From Paraplanobispora takensis (GTDB taxonomy: Bacteria; Actinomycetota; Actinomycetes; Streptosporangiales; Streptosporangiaceae): a DNA stretch of 64,000 nucleotides. The notes under the pieces are model-generated. The model saw nothing but the letters and a program-made list of their open reading frames with translations, made no database searches and was not told the origin of the DNA. Shown one piece after another: positions 43,258 to 53,406 of the stretch (its first letter is position 1; every line of letters starts with the position of its first letter). The stretch spans positions 62,001 to 126,000 of the forward strand of contig NZ_BOOK01000007.1 in the NCBI RefSeq assembly GCF_016863195.1. Reading direction: 5' to 3'. A program made the position numbers and the translations under genes.

Positions 43258-45081
43258 CAGGAGGGATCGGGGGATCTCCGTGACGGCGGCGCGCAGTTCC
43301 TCGCCCAGCGCCTTGGCCTGGGCGTCCAGGCGAGGACTGGCGGCGACGCCCCGGCCGAGGAGGCCGTGCACGACGAAGTTGAGCGCGAGCAGGTTCGGCA
43401 GTTCGAAGCGCTCGACCGTCAGCCCGGCCGTCGCGGGCAGGAGCTCTCGAAGGCGCCCGGCCGTCAGGTGACCGGCCAGCCACGCGAACTGCTCCGGGGT
43501 CCTCACCCAGACGCCGAGGTTCGCATTGCCCCCCTTGTCCCCGGACCGGGCCCCCATGATCGCCCCCAGCGGAGCCCGGACGATCTCCTCCTCGCCGCCC
43601 ACCGGCGCCGATCCACTCCGTTCCCCCTCCCGCCGACCCGGCGCCGGTATGGGTGTCCCTCCGGAGACCGGGACGGCGGTGCTTCTGGCGTGCGGCGACG
43701 AGGCCGGGGCGGCGGAGGGGATTTCCCCGGCGGGGGGTGCGGGGGGAGCGTCCGGGGCGGGGAGTTCGCGGCCGTCGAGCCAGACGCGGGGCCGCACGGA
43801 GGCGGCGGGGACGAGCACGGGCCAGTAGACGCCGTACGGGGTGGCGTCGCCGGGAGGGGTGAGGCCGTAGAAACCGGGATAGCTCGCCAGGCCGGTCTCG
43901 ACCACCGCGGAGGAGAACGCGCGGCCGGCCTTCCTCCGGTCGGGGTCCATCACGGTGATCCGGAGCAGGGCGGTCTCGGCGAGCGGGGTCAGCTCCGTGT
44001 GGACCTGTTCGAAGGACTCCTTCGGCACGCGGGCCCAGACGGCCTCCTCGGCGAGGCGGGCCTTGGCCTCGATGTCCAGGCCGGTCAGGACCAGGGTCAT
44101 GGTGTTGCGGTGGCCGCCGAGATAGTTGACCGCGACCTTGAGCGTCTGCGGCGGGGCCTCGCCGCGCACGCCGGAGATCCGGACCCGGTCCGGGCCCTGC
44201 TGCTCCAGTGCGATCGTGTCGAAGCGGGCCACGACGTCGGGGCCGGGATAGCGGGGCGAGGCGATCTCGTACAGCAGCTGGGCCGTGACCGTGCCGACCG
44301 AGACCAGGCCCCCGGTGCCGGGGTGCTTGGTCACCACGCAGGACCCGTCGGCCTCCAGCTCCACCAGCGGGAAGCCGCAGCGCGCCGGGTCGGGCACCTC
44401 GCCGAAGAAGGCGTAGTTGCCGCCGGTCGCCTGGCAGCCGCACTCGATGACGTGCCCGGCGACGACCGACCCGGCCAGCGCGTCGAGGTCGTCGGGGCGC
44501 CAGCCGTACCGCCAGATGCCCGGTCCGGTGACCAGCGCCGCGTCGGTGACCCGGCCGGTGACCACCACGTCGGCCCCCGCCGACAGGGCCTGCGCGATCG
44601 GCCGTCCGCCGAGGTAGGCGTTGGCGGTCAGGGGTGCGGAGGGCAGCCTCTCCCCGGTGTCCATGTTGATCGCCTCGCCCGGCAGGCCCCACCGGCCCCG
44701 CTCCCCGCAACCTCCGCAGTCCCCGTCCGGCCCGCCGGCGAGCAGGTCGTCCCCGGTCACGTGGGCCACCCGCACCGCCAGCCCGAGCCGGTCGGCCAGC
44801 TCCGCCACCGCCGCGGCGCACCCGGCGGGATCCAGCCCGCCCGCGTTGGACACGATCTTGATGCCCCGGTCCACGCAGGTCCCGAGCACCTGTTCCATCT
44901 GCTTCAGGAACGTCGGCGCGTAGCCGGGGCGGCCCTTGAGCCGGTTCCCGGCCAGGATGAGCATCGTCAGCTCGGCCAGCCAGTCACCGGTGAGCACGTC
45001 GATCGGCCCGCCCTCGACCATCTCCCGCGCGGCCGACAACCGGTCGCCGTAGAAGCCGGAACAGTTGGCGACACGGAGCAT
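43255..45081 (-). CDS. AtuA/DUF1446 family acyl-CoA metabolism protein
   Basis: A 608-residue protein of the acyclic-terpene-utilisation AtuA family: N-terminal domain MLRVANCSGFYGDRLSAAREMVEGGPIDVLTGDWLAELTM ... SNAGGLDPAGC (1-90), central region with IECGCQATGGNY, and C-terminal domain about 495-608 (ARSGDKGGNANLGVWV). An Ala/Pro/Ser-rich linker of about 60 residues joins them. AtuA is needed for citronellol/geraniol use in Pseudomonas; its reaction is unknown. A relative (Rv0976c) lies in the mycobacterial accA2-accD2 cluster. ATG 45081 follows GGAGG at five bases. Fifth gene of the operon. Confidence 0.88.
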   Translation of the reverse strand: MLRVANCSGFYGDRLSAAREMVEGGPIDVLTGDWLAELTMLILAGNRLKGRPGYAPTFLKQMEQVLGTCVDRGIKIVSNAGGLDPAGCAAAVAELADRLGLAVRVAHVTGDDLLAGGPDGDCGGCGERGRWGLPGEAINMDTGERLPSAPLTANAYLGGRPIAQALSAGADVVVTGRVTDAALVTGPGIWRYGWRPDDLDALAGSVVAGHVIECGCQATGGNYAFFGEVPDPARCGFPLVELEADGSCVVTKHPGTGGLVSVGTVTAQLLYEIASPRYPGPDVVARFDTIALEQQGPDRVRISGVRGEAPPQTLKVAVNYLGGHRNTMTLVLTGLDIEAKARLAEEAVWARVPKESFEQVHTELTPLAETALLRITVMDPDRRKAGRAFSSAVVETGLASYPGFYGLTPPGDATPYGVYWPVLVPAASVRPRVWLDGRELPAPDAPPAPPAGEIPSAAPASSPHARSTAVPVSGGTPIPAPGRREGERSGSAPVGGEEEIVRAPLGAIMGARSGDKGGNANLGVWVRTPEQFAWLAGHLTAGRLRELLPATAGLTVERFELPNLLALNFVVHGLLGRGVAASPRLDAQAKALGEELRAAVTEIPRSLL

Positions 45082-45154
45082 CGGGTCCTCCCTCGGCCGT
45101 TCGGGACTGGAGCATTGTTCCAGACGGCCGGCCGGGCGGGTGCACCGGCTGCGG

Positions 45155-46705
45155 TCAACGCCACTGCCGCGCCGCACGGGCGATGTTGCGCGGCATCCGG
45201 CCGAAGATGAGGTTGTGGAAGGGGGCGATGCCCCACCAGTAGGCGTGCCCCAGCAGCCCGTGCGGATGGAACAGCGCGCGCTGCCGGTAGACGGACCGGG
45301 CGGGAGCGCCGGCCGGGGAACCCGCCCGGCCGGAGTCATCGGGGGCGGCAGGCCGAGGGGGGCGGTCCTGCGCAGGATCCGACCGGTCGGAGCCGTCAGG
45401 GGAGACCGAAAGCTCCAGCCAGGCCAGGCCCGGCAGGCGCATCTCGGCGCGCAGCCGCAGCAGCCTCCCGGGTTCGATCTCCTCCACCCGCCAGAAGTCC
45501 AGCGGGTCGCCCACCCGGAGCCGGCGGGGGTCGCGGCGCCCCCGGCGCAGGCCCACTCCGCCCATCAGCCGGTCGATCAGGCCGCGCGCCCGCCAGGCGA
45601 CGGGCAGCGAGTACCAGCCGTTGGCCCCGCCGATGCCCTCGATCACCCGCCAGACCTGCTGCGCGGGTGCGGCCACGGTCAGCTCGCGTTCGTCGGAGTA
45701 GAGGCTGCCGCCCGCCCAGCCGGGGTCGGTGGGCAGGGGGTCGCTCGGTGCGCCGGGGGTGGAGGCGGAGGACCAGTGGGTGGCGACGTCGGCGTCCTTG
45801 ATCTTGCGCAGCGCCAGCCGTACGGACTCCCGGAAGCCGATCAGCCCGCCCGGCGGGTCGGGGACGAAGCGGGCGACGTCGTGCTCGGCGCACACGGCCT
45901 CGTGGCGCAGCGACTCCACCAGGGGCCGGGCGATGCTCGCCGGCACCGGCGTGACCAGGCCGACCCAGTGACTGGACAGGCTCGGTGACAGGACCGGCAC
46001 CGGGACGATCACCCGGGCGGGCAGCTGCGCGACCGCGGCGTACCCCTGCATCATCTCCTCGTAGCTCAGCACCTCCGGCCCGCCGATGTCGAAGGCCCGG
46101 TTGACCTCCCCGGGGACCTCCGCCCAGGCGGTCAGATAACGCAGCATGTCGCGGATGGCGATGGGCTGGGTGCGGGTGCGCACCCAGCGGGGCGTGGTCA
46201 TCACCGGCAGGCGCTCGGTCAGATAGCGCAGCATCTCGAACGAGGCCGACCCGGACCCGATGACCGTCGCGGCCCGCAGCACCACGGCGGGCGCCGGAGC
46301 CCGCAGGAAGATCTCTCCCACCTCCGCGCGGGAGCGCATGTGCGCCGACAGCTCCCCGGAGGCGTGGGTCAGCCCGCCCAGATAGACGATCCTGCCCACC
46401 CCCGCCTGCGCCGCGGCCCCGGCGAAGGTCTCGGCCGCCCTGCGGTCGCGCTCGGCGAAGGCGGGACCGCCGGCCATCGAGTGGACCAGGTAGTAGGCCA
46501 CGTCGGCGCCGTCCAGCGCGCGCCGCATCGCGCCGGGGTCGCCGACGTCGCCCGCCACGACCTCCACCTGCCCGGCCCACGGCAGGTCCCGCAGCCGCTG
46601 CGGACTGCGGGCCACGCACCTGACCCGGTGCCCGGCCTCCAGCAGTTGCGGCACCAGCCGCCCGCCGATGTAGCCGGTGGCCCCCGTCACCAGGATCATC
46701 CCCAT
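45155..46705 (-). CDS. SDR-type NAD(P)-binding protein fused to DUF2867
   Basis: A 516-residue protein. Residues 1-250 are an atypical short-chain dehydrogenase/NmrA-like Rossmann domain (MILVTGATGYIGGRLVPQLLEAGH). Residues about 330-516 are DUF2867 (VWRVIEGIGGANGWYS ... RQRALFHPHGLLGHAYWW), interrupted by about 40 low-complexity residues (SDRSDPAQDRPPRPAAPDD). Such fusions are common but uncharacterised; a lipid or ketone reductase is a guess. It is 16 bases after the enoyl-CoA hydratase gene in the same operon. Confidence 0.85.
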   Translation of the reverse strand: MGMILVTGATGYIGGRLVPQLLEAGHRVRCVARSPQRLRDLPWAGQVEVVAGDVGDPGAMRRALDGADVAYYLVHSMAGGPAFAERDRRAAETFAGAAAQAGVGRIVYLGGLTHASGELSAHMRSRAEVGEIFLRAPAPAVVLRAATVIGSGSASFEMLRYLTERLPVMTTPRWVRTRTQPIAIRDMLRYLTAWAEVPGEVNRAFDIGGPEVLSYEEMMQGYAAVAQLPARVIVPVPVLSPSLSSHWVGLVTPVPASIARPLVESLRHEAVCAEHDVARFVPDPPGGLIGFRESVRLALRKIKDADVATHWSSASTPGAPSDPLPTDPGWAGGSLYSDERELTVAAPAQQVWRVIEGIGGANGWYSLPVAWRARGLIDRLMGGVGLRRGRRDPRRLRVGDPLDFWRVEEIEPGRLLRLRAEMRLPGLAWLELSVSPDGSDRSDPAQDRPPRPAAPDDSGRAGSPAGAPARSVYRQRALFHPHGLLGHAYWWGIAPFHNLIFGRMPRNIARAARQWR

Positions 46706-46721
46706 GCCAGTGCTTCGTGCG

Positions 46722-47546
46722 TCACTCGCGGGGCGGTTGCACGGCAGGGGCCGGGATCCAGGCGGCGGGGCGCTTGTCCATGAAGGCGGCGATGCCCTCC
46801 TGGCCCTCGGCGGAGGTGAACCGCTGGGCCGACAGCTCGGCCATCCGCTGCATGCCCTCCTCGACGGAGAGCGACGGCACCTGCCGGACCAGCTGCTTGG
46901 TGATCGCCAGCGCCTCGGGGCCGCCGCGCAGCAGCATGTCCGCGTAGCGGGCGACCGTGGCGTCCAGTTCCCCGGCGGGGACGGCCCGGGTCAGCAGGCC
47001 GATCTCCTGGGCGCGGGCGGCGTCGAAGGTCTCGCCGGTCAGCAGGTACTCGGCCGCGGCCCGGGGATCGAGCCGCCGCAGCACGGTCACCGAGATCATC
47101 GCGGGCACCACGCCCAGCCGGACCTCGGTGAACGCGAACGACGCCGAGTCCGGCGCGACGGCGAAGTCGCACGCGGCGACCAGGCCGAGCCCGCCGGCGC
47201 GCGCCGTGCCGTTCAGGCGGCAGATGACCGGCTTGGGGCTGTTCCAGATCATGCTCATGATCTCCGGGAACGAGGCGGTCACCGGCGCCTCGTGCGCGTT
47301 GCCGGGCTCGACGCGCTGCTCCTTCAGGTCGGCTCCGGCGCAGAACACCGGCCCGGTCCCGGTGAGCACGATCACCCGCACGCTCTCCTCGGCCAGCGCC
47401 CAGTTGAGCCGGTCCTCCAGATCCCCGAGCAGGCGCACCGACAGCGCGTTGCGGTTGCGCGGGGAGTCGAGCGTGATCGTCGCGATCCCGCCGGACACCT
47501 CCTTGTGCACCAGCCGTTCCACCGGCCAGCCCCCGTCCCTGTTCAC
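46722..47546 (-). CDS. Enoyl-CoA hydratase/isomerase
   Basis: A 274-residue crotonase: FCAGADLKEQ (oxyanion hole), LNGTARAGGLGLVAACDFAVA and FTEVRLGVVPAMIS. The second catalytic Glu position (TEVRLG) is present, while the first (usually in GGG...E) is less clear (AGGLGL), so hydratase versus other crotonase activity cannot be settled. In the mycobacterial counterpart this position is echA7. GTG start with GGAG upstream. It lies 34 bases downstream of the biotin carboxylase gene. Confidence 0.88.
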   Translation of the reverse strand: MNRDGGWPVERLVHKEVSGGIATITLDSPRNRNALSVRLLGDLEDRLNWALAEESVRVIVLTGTGPVFCAGADLKEQRVEPGNAHEAPVTASFPEIMSMIWNSPKPVICRLNGTARAGGLGLVAACDFAVAPDSASFAFTEVRLGVVPAMISVTVLRRLDPRAAAEYLLTGETFDAARAQEIGLLTRAVPAGELDATVARYADMLLRGGPEALAITKQLVRQVPSLSVEEGMQRMAELSAQRFTSAEGQEGIAAFMDKRPAAWIPAPAVQPPRE

Positions 47547-47580
47547 CCGGCTCGCTCCGTCCTCCGGCGCCGCGCGGCGC

Positions 47581-49701
47581 TCATGTCCGTTCCTCGATGA
47601 CGGCCAGTACGGCCCCCGCCTCGACCTGGCGGCCGGGCGTCACGTTCAGTTCCTTGACCGTGCCCTCGGCGGGCGCGGTGATGCGGTGTTCCATCTTCAT
47701 CGCCTCCAGCACCACGACCACCTGGCCCGCGGCGACCGGCTCGCCGGGCTCGACCCCGACGCGCAGCACCGTACCGGGCATGGGCGCGATCAGGGAGCCC
47801 GGCGCCAGGTGCTCGACCGGCTCGGGCAGGCGGGGCAGGGGCGTGAGCCGTACGGCGCCCAGGGAGGAGTCCACATATGTCACGCCGTCGTAGCGGGCGA
47901 CCTCGAAGCGGCGCCGTACGCCGGAGGTCTCCAGGACGACCTCACCCGGCGCGGCGGCGACGAGGACGGTGTCCGGGAAGCCCTCGGCGCGCAGGCCGTC
48001 CCTGGTGAGCCGGTAGTCCACCGCCCACACCGCCGGGTCCGCCCCGTCGCCCGCCCGCTCCCCGCCGACGGTGAAGGACACGCGCTGCGGCTGGGACGGC
48101 ACGTTGCGCCAGCCGCCGGGCAGCCCGGCCTGTACGGCGGCCGCCGCCCGGTTCGCGGCGGCCTGGGCCAGCGCGGCGGCCAGAGCGGACAGCGGCACGG
48201 CGGACGCCCCGGCGTCATGGCGGGTCTCTCCGCCCTCGGCGTCCCGCGGAGCTCCTGGAAGATCGCCGGGATCGCTGCCGGAGCCCGCGCCCGAGGACTC
48301 CGGCCCGGTGAGGCCGAGGACGGCGGCGTGCCGGTCCAGGAAGCCGGTGTCGGTCTCGCCCGCCAGGAACGCCTCGTGGCGCAGGACGCGCACCAGCAGG
48401 TCCCGGTTGGTGACGGGGCCGTGGATCCTCGCTCGGGCCAGGGCGCCGGACAGCCTGCGCACGGCCTCGGCGCGGGTCTCGCCGTGGGCGACGACCTTGG
48501 CGAGCATCGGGTCGTAGTGCACGCCGATCTCCGAGCCGTCCTCGACGCCGGAGTCCAGGCGCAGGCCGCGGGAGAGGGGGGAGAAGCGGACGCCCGCGCC
48601 GGGGACGTCGAAGCGGTGCAGGACGCCGCTCTGCGGGCGCCAGTCGCAGGCGGGGTCCTCGGCGTACAGGCGCACCTCGACGGCGTGGCCGCGGGGCTCA
48701 GGGGGAGCCGGCGGGAGCTCGGCCCCCTCGGCGATCCGGATCTGGAGCTCGACCAGGTCGAGGCCGTAGACGCACTCGGTGACCGGGTGCTCCACCTGAA
48801 GGCGGGTGTTCATCTCCAGGAACGCGACGGTGTCGTCCTTGACGAGGAACTCCACGGTGCCCGCGCCGACGTAGCCGATGGCCCGGGCCGCCCTGACCGC
48901 CGCCTCGCACAGGCGCGCCCGCAGCTCGGAGGAGACCGCCGGGGAGGGCGCCTCCTCGATCACCTTCTGGTGCCGCCGCTGGATCGAGCACTCCCGCTCG
49001 CCCAGCGCCCAGACCGTCCCGTGCCCGTCGGCCAGGATCTGCACCTCGATGTGCCGGGCGTCCTCCAGCAGCGGTTCGACGAAGACCGTCCCGTCGCCGA
49101 AGGCCGACTCCGCCTCCCGCCGCGCCGCCTCGATCGCCCCGCCGAGGTCGCCGGGCGCGCGGACGATCCGCATCCCCCGGCCGCCGCCGCCCGCCGACGC
49201 CTTGACCAGCAGCGGGTACGGCCATCCCCCGGCCGCGCCCCCGGTGGGGGAGTCCGCGGCGGGGACGGTGAGGCCGGGGAGGGTGAGGCTGGGGAGGGTG
49301 AGGCTGGGGAGGGTGGGGACGCCGGCGGCGGACATGAGGGCCTTGGCCTCGATCTTGGAGCCCATCGCGGCGATGGACGCAGGGCTCGGGCCCACCCAGG
49401 TCAGACCGGCGTCGAGGACGGCGCGCGCGAAGGCGGCGTTCTCCGACAGGAAGCCGTAGCCGGGATGGACGGCGTCCGCGCCACTGCGCCGGGCGGCCTC
49501 GACGACCTTCTCGATCGACAGGTAGGTGTCGGCGGGCCGGGCGCCGGGGAGCCGTACGGCGTGGTCGGCCTCGGCGGCGTGCGGCGCGCCGGCGTCGGCG
49601 TCGGAGAAGACCGCGACGGTCTCGATGCCGAGATCGCGGCAGCTGCGGAAGACACGGCGGGCGATCTCGCCCCGGTTCGCGACGAGCAAACGTGTGATCA
49701 T
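47581..49701 (-). CDS. accA2: Acyl-CoA carboxylase biotin carboxylase/carrier subunit, second paralogue
   Basis: A 706-residue biotin carboxylase plus carrier: MITRLLVANRGEIARRVF, GGGGRGM, HIEVQILADGHGTVWALGERECSIQRRHQK, and a C-terminal EAMKMEH with biotinyl Lys at about 669. Residues 131-148 hold an extra TLPSLTLPSLTLPGLT stretch encoded by a 15-base repeat (49267-49311), inserted before the ATP-grasp loop. ATG 49701 is given; GTG 49710 overlaps the upstream stop (GTGA). Pairs with the carboxyltransferase upstream; the substrate is unknown. Confidence 0.92.
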   Translation of the reverse strand: MITRLLVANRGEIARRVFRSCRDLGIETVAVFSDADAGAPHAAEADHAVRLPGARPADTYLSIEKVVEAARRSGADAVHPGYGFLSENAAFARAVLDAGLTWVGPSPASIAAMGSKIEAKALMSAAGVPTLPSLTLPSLTLPGLTVPAADSPTGGAAGGWPYPLLVKASAGGGGRGMRIVRAPGDLGGAIEAARREAESAFGDGTVFVEPLLEDARHIEVQILADGHGTVWALGERECSIQRRHQKVIEEAPSPAVSSELRARLCEAAVRAARAIGYVGAGTVEFLVKDDTVAFLEMNTRLQVEHPVTECVYGLDLVELQIRIAEGAELPPAPPEPRGHAVEVRLYAEDPACDWRPQSGVLHRFDVPGAGVRFSPLSRGLRLDSGVEDGSEIGVHYDPMLAKVVAHGETRAEAVRRLSGALARARIHGPVTNRDLLVRVLRHEAFLAGETDTGFLDRHAAVLGLTGPESSGAGSGSDPGDLPGAPRDAEGGETRHDAGASAVPLSALAAALAQAAANRAAAAVQAGLPGGWRNVPSQPQRVSFTVGGERAGDGADPAVWAVDYRLTRDGLRAEGFPDTVLVAAAPGEVVLETSGVRRRFEVARYDGVTYVDSSLGAVRLTPLPRLPEPVEHLAPGSLIAPMPGTVLRVGVEPGEPVAAGQVVVVLEAMKMEHRITAPAEGTVKELNVTPGRQVEAGAVLAVIEERT
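49267..49311 (-). repeat. 15-base tandem repeat inside accA2
   Basis: Three units reading GGTGAGGCTGGGGAG on the plus strand (one with a C for T) encode Leu-Pro-(Ser/Gly)-Leu-Thr copies. In-frame, so tolerated. Confidence 0.85.
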
Positions 49702-49706
49702 GACGG

Positions 49707-51290
49707 TCACATCCGGAAGACGCCGAAGCCGGCGGGCTCGGGGACGGGGGCGCTGTTGACGGCCGACAGGCACAGGCCCAGGACGGTGCGGGTGTCACGG
49801 GGGTCGATGACGCCGTCGTCGTAGAGCCGGCCGGACAGGAAGAACGGCAGGGACTCGGTCTCGATCTGCGTCTCGACCATCGCCCGCATCGCCGCGTCCG
49901 CTTCCTCGTCGTAGACCTGCCCGCGTGCCTCGGCCGCGGCCCGGCCGACGATGGACAGCACCCCGGCCAGCTGGGCGGGGCCCATGACGGCCGACTTCGC
50001 GCTCGGCCAGGTGAACAGGAAGCGGGGGTCGTAGGCCCGGCCGCACATCCCGTAGTTGCCCGCGCCGTAGGAGGCGCCCATGACGACGGTGAGGTGCGGG
50101 ACGGTCGAGTTGGAGACCGCATTGATCATCATGGCGCCGTGCTTGATGATGCCGCCCTGCTCGTACTCCCGGCCGACCATGTAACCGGTCGTGTTCTGCA
50201 GGAAGAGCAGCGGCGTGCGCGTCTGGTTCGCCAGCTGGATGAACTGGGCGGCCTTCTGGGCCTCCTCGCTGAACAGCACTCCCCGCGCGTTGGCCAGGAT
50301 CCCGACCGGATAGCCGTGCAGCCGGGCCCATCCAGTGACCAGGCTGGCGCCGTACAGCGGTTTGAACTCCTCGAACTCGCTGCCGTCCACGATCCGCACG
50401 ATCACCTCGCGCGGGTCGAACGGGATGCGCAGGTCCTCCGGCACGATCCCGAGCAGCTCGTCCTCCTCGTGCAGCGGATCGCGTACGGCTCCCGCGGCGC
50501 GGCCGCGCTTGACCCAGTTGAGGCCGCGCACGATCCGCCGCCCGATCCGCAGGGCGTCGTGCTCGTCGGCCGCCAGGTGGTCGGCCAGGCCGGAGACGCG
50601 GGCGTGCATCTCGGCGCCGCCCAGGGACTCGTCGTCGGCCTCCTCGCCGGTGGCCATCTTCACCAGCGGCGGGCCGCCCAGGAAGACCTTCGCGCGCTCG
50701 CGCACCATGACCACGTGGTCGCTCATCCCTGGCACGTAGGCGCCCCCGGCGGTGGAGTTGCCGAACACCAGGGCGATCGTCGGGATCCCGGCGGCGCTCA
50801 GCCGGGTCAGGTCGCGGAAGATCCGCCCGCCGGGGATGAAGATCTCCTTCTGGGTCGGCAGGTCGGCGCCGCCGGACTCGACCAGGTTGACCAGCGGCAG
50901 CCGGTTCTCCAGCGCGATGTCGGCGGCGCGGAGCGTCTTGCGCAGCGTCCACGGGTTGGAGGCCCCGCCCCGCACCGTCGGGTCGTTGGCGATGATCACG
51001 CACTCGACGCCCTCGACCACCCCGATGCCGGTGACCACGCTCGCCCCGACCGGGAAGTCGCTGCCCCACCCGGCCAGCGGCGACAGTTCCAGGAACGCCG
51101 AGTCGGGGTCGACGAGCAGCTCGATCCGCTCGCGGGCCAGCAGCTTGCCGCGGCGGCGGTGCCGTTCGACGTACTTCTCGCCGCCGCCCGCCACGGCCTT
51201 GGCGTGCTCGGCCTCAAGGCCGGCCAGTTTGGCGAGCATCGCCTCGCGCCGGGCGGGATAGTCGCCCGAGGAGGTGTCCAACCGGCTCAA
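49707..51290 (-). CDS. accD2: Acyl-CoA carboxylase carboxyltransferase subunit, second paralogue
   Basis: A 527-residue carboxyltransferase. [57 protein letters not shown] matches mycobacterial AccD2 more than MCC beta, and [20 protein letters not shown] is the second oxyanion region. I chose the TTG at 51290 because GGGAG lies seven bases before it and the protein then begins as relatives do ([15 protein letters not shown]); the frame stays open to 51359. First gene of a five-gene operon with accA2, enoyl-CoA hydratase, SDR-DUF2867 and the AtuA-like gene. Confidence 0.9.
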   Translation of the reverse strand: MSRLDTSSGDYPARREAMLAKLAGLEAEHAKAVAGGGEKYVERHRRRGKLLARERIELLVDPDSAFLELSPLAGWGSDFPVGASVVTGIGVVEGVECVIIANDPTVRGGASNPWTLRKTLRAADIALENRLPLVNLVESGGADLPTQKEIFIPGGRIFRDLTRLSAAGIPTIALVFGNSTAGGAYVPGMSDHVVMVRERAKVFLGGPPLVKMATGEEADDESLGGAEMHARVSGLADHLAADEHDALRIGRRIVRGLNWVKRGRAAGAVRDPLHEEDELLGIVPEDLRIPFDPREVIVRIVDGSEFEEFKPLYGASLVTGWARLHGYPVGILANARGVLFSEEAQKAAQFIQLANQTRTPLLFLQNTTGYMVGREYEQGGIIKHGAMMINAVSNSTVPHLTVVMGASYGAGNYGMCGRAYDPRFLFTWPSAKSAVMGPAQLAGVLSIVGRAAAEARGQVYDEEADAAMRAMVETQIETESLPFFLSGRLYDDGVIDPRDTRTVLGLCLSAVNSAPVPEPAGFGVFRM

Positions 51291-51405
51291 GAACCGTCTC
51301 CCTTCGCCGTAGCCGGTGATCTCGTCGGACCGGCTGTGCCCAGGTCCAGAGCGTGCCACACGGAGCTACCCGTCGGTAAGGGAGGGCGGGTCACGGGGTT
51401 TGCGG

Positions 51406-53283
51406 TCAGCCGCAGTGGCTCCAGCCGCTCTTCCACGACAGCGAGCCGTACACGCCGCCCCAGATGACGCACTTCTTGGCCGCGGCGAGCCGTACCGGGC
51501 CCGCGTAGGCGGTGAAGCTGCCCGGGTTGCCCGCCGAGGCCCCGCCCTGCACCTGGAGGGTCGCGTTCATCTTGATCTTGCCGGGGACCACGTACCTGGA
51601 CATGGTGACGACGCAGTTCTGCTTGCTCGTGGCGTTGTAGAGCAGGTGGACGGTCGCGCCGCCGAGGGCGTGGGAGTCGATCTGCTTGAACCCCGCTCCG
51701 CACACGCCCGCCGCCGTGTACGGGTTCGGCCTGGGCTTCGCCGTGGCCGTCGGCTTGACGGTCGCGGTGGGCTTCGGCGTCGGTTTGACGGTCGCCGTGG
51801 GCTTGGAGGTCGGCTTGACGGTCGCGGTGGGCTTCGGTGTCGGCTTGGGCGTCGGCTTAGGGGTGGGCTTAGGGGTCGGCTTGGAGGTGGGCCCGGACGT
51901 GGGCGTCGCGCTGGGCTTCGCGGTCGGGTCCTGCGTGCCGCTCCCGGTTTCGTCGCCGCCGTCGTCCCCGGCGTCGTTCTCCGTGTCGTCGCCGGTGCCG
52001 TTCCCGGCGCCGGAGGTCGGCCTCCCGGTCGGCCGCCGGCCCGGTTCGCTCTCCCGCTCGGCCCCCGGGTCGTCGGTGAGTTCGCCGACCGGCGCGGGCT
52101 CCTCCTCCTGCGGTTCGAGGACCTCCTCGCGCGGCTCGGGGGCCGTCGACTCCTGCGCCGGGGCCGGGTCGTCCGGGGTGGGCTCCGCGGCGGCCTGCGC
52201 GTCCTGCTCCCGGCCCGCCACCGGGTCCGCCGACGCGGCGATCCGTTCCGCCGAGGCGTTCTCGATGTTCTGGACGACGACCACGGTCCCGGCGGCCACG
52301 CCGAGCGCCGCCGCGCCCGCGATCCCCGCCAGCAGCAGGCCGGGCGGGCGCCGCCGCGCGGCCCCCGTCCGCGACGGCGCGGCGGGGGGCCGGGTGTCCG
52401 CGGCGGCGGGACCGGGCGCGAGGCCGGCGGCCGGGGTGTGGCCGGGCGCGGGACCGGGGCCCGGGACGGGGGTGGGGGCCGTGCCGCTCATCAGGTGGGC
52501 GACGAGCTGTTCGGCGGTCGGCCGCGCCGCCGGGTTCTTGGACAGGCAGGCCGCGACCAGGTCGCGCAGCGGGCCGCTCAGCCCCCTCAGGTCCGGTTCC
52601 ACGGTCAGGATGCGGTTCATCACCGTGGCGATGGAGTCCTGGCCGAACGCCGGCGTCCCGCTGGCGGCGAAGGCCATCGTGACGCCCCAGGCGAACACGT
52701 CGGCGGCGGCCGTGACCTCGCCGCCGCCGAGCTGCTCGGGCGCGAGATAGGACGGCGTGCCCATGGCCATGCCGGTCGCCGTCATGCCGGGGGAGTCCAG
52801 CGCCCTGGCGATGCCGAAGTCGATCACCACCGGGCCCTCGGGGCCCATCAGCACGTTGGCCGGTTTGAAGTCGCGGTGCAGGATCCCCGCGCGGTGGATC
52901 GCCGCCAGGGCGGTGGCCGTGCTGACGGCCAGGCGCTCCAGCGCGGCCCCGCGCCGGGGGCCCTCCCGGTCGACGAGCTGGCGCAGGGACGGGCCCGGCA
53001 CGTACTCGCTGACGATGTACGGCCGGCTGCCCTCCAGGTCGGCGTGCAGGACCGGGGCGGTGCAGAACCGCGCCACGCGCCGGGCGACCGCGACCTCCCG
53101 CAGGAAACGGGCACGGGCCTCGGCGTCGGCCGCCAGCCCGTGGTGCAGGAGCTTGACGGCGACCTGCTCGCCCTCCGGCCCCCGTCCGAGGTAGACGACC
53201 CCCTGGCCGCCCTCCCCGAGCCGCCCGGTCAGTTCGAAGGGCCCCAGCCGCCTGGGATCCTCCGCCGTGAGCGGCTGTACCAC
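51406..53283 (-). CDS. Receptor-type Ser/Thr protein kinase
   Basis: A 625-residue Hanks-type kinase. Kinase domain about 14-270 with Gly loop [12 protein letters not shown], Lys44, catalytic [10 protein letters not shown] (Asp138), DFG at 155-157 and APEQLGGG. One membrane helix at about 317-338; then an acidic extracellular linker, a Lys-Pro-Thr repeat region (about 465-530) and a C-terminal domain of about 90 residues with four cysteines ([16 protein letters not shown] ... SGWSHCG). No PASTA repeats; the C-terminal domain may bind a ligand. GTG start after GGGGGG. Not obviously linked to the carboxylase operon 115 bases downstream. Confidence 0.9.
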   Translation of the reverse strand: MVQPLTAEDPRRLGPFELTGRLGEGGQGVVYLGRGPEGEQVAVKLLHHGLAADAEARARFLREVAVARRVARFCTAPVLHADLEGSRPYIVSEYVPGPSLRQLVDREGPRRGAALERLAVSTATALAAIHRAGILHRDFKPANVLMGPEGPVVIDFGIARALDSPGMTATGMAMGTPSYLAPEQLGGGEVTAAADVFAWGVTMAFAASGTPAFGQDSIATVMNRILTVEPDLRGLSGPLRDLVAACLSKNPAARPTAEQLVAHLMSGTAPTPVPGPGPAPGHTPAAGLAPGPAAADTRPPAAPSRTGAARRRPPGLLLAGIAGAAALGVAAGTVVVVQNIENASAERIAASADPVAGREQDAQAAAEPTPDDPAPAQESTAPEPREEVLEPQEEEPAPVGELTDDPGAERESEPGRRPTGRPTSGAGNGTGDDTENDAGDDGGDETGSGTQDPTAKPSATPTSGPTSKPTPKPTPKPTPKPTPKPTATVKPTSKPTATVKPTPKPTATVKPTATAKPRPNPYTAAGVCGAGFKQIDSHALGGATVHLLYNATSKQNCVVTMSRYVVPGKIKMNATLQVQGGASAGNPGSFTAYAGPVRLAAAKKCVIWGGVYGSLSWKSGWSHCG

Positions 53284-53406
53284 GATGACCCCCCGGCAAA
53301 TACCTGCAAATTAGGCGATGTGCGGCAGAACGCTACCAGTGTGAGGGGTGGGGTGATCGGTACGACGGCGAGATCCCGGACGGAAGGCCAGGTGGGAGGC
53401 CCGGGG

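Noticed and set aside
51738-51890. Repeat array that could be taken for a minisatellite element
   Set aside because: It encodes the Lys-Pro-Thr linker of the Ser/Thr kinase, a normal coding repeat.
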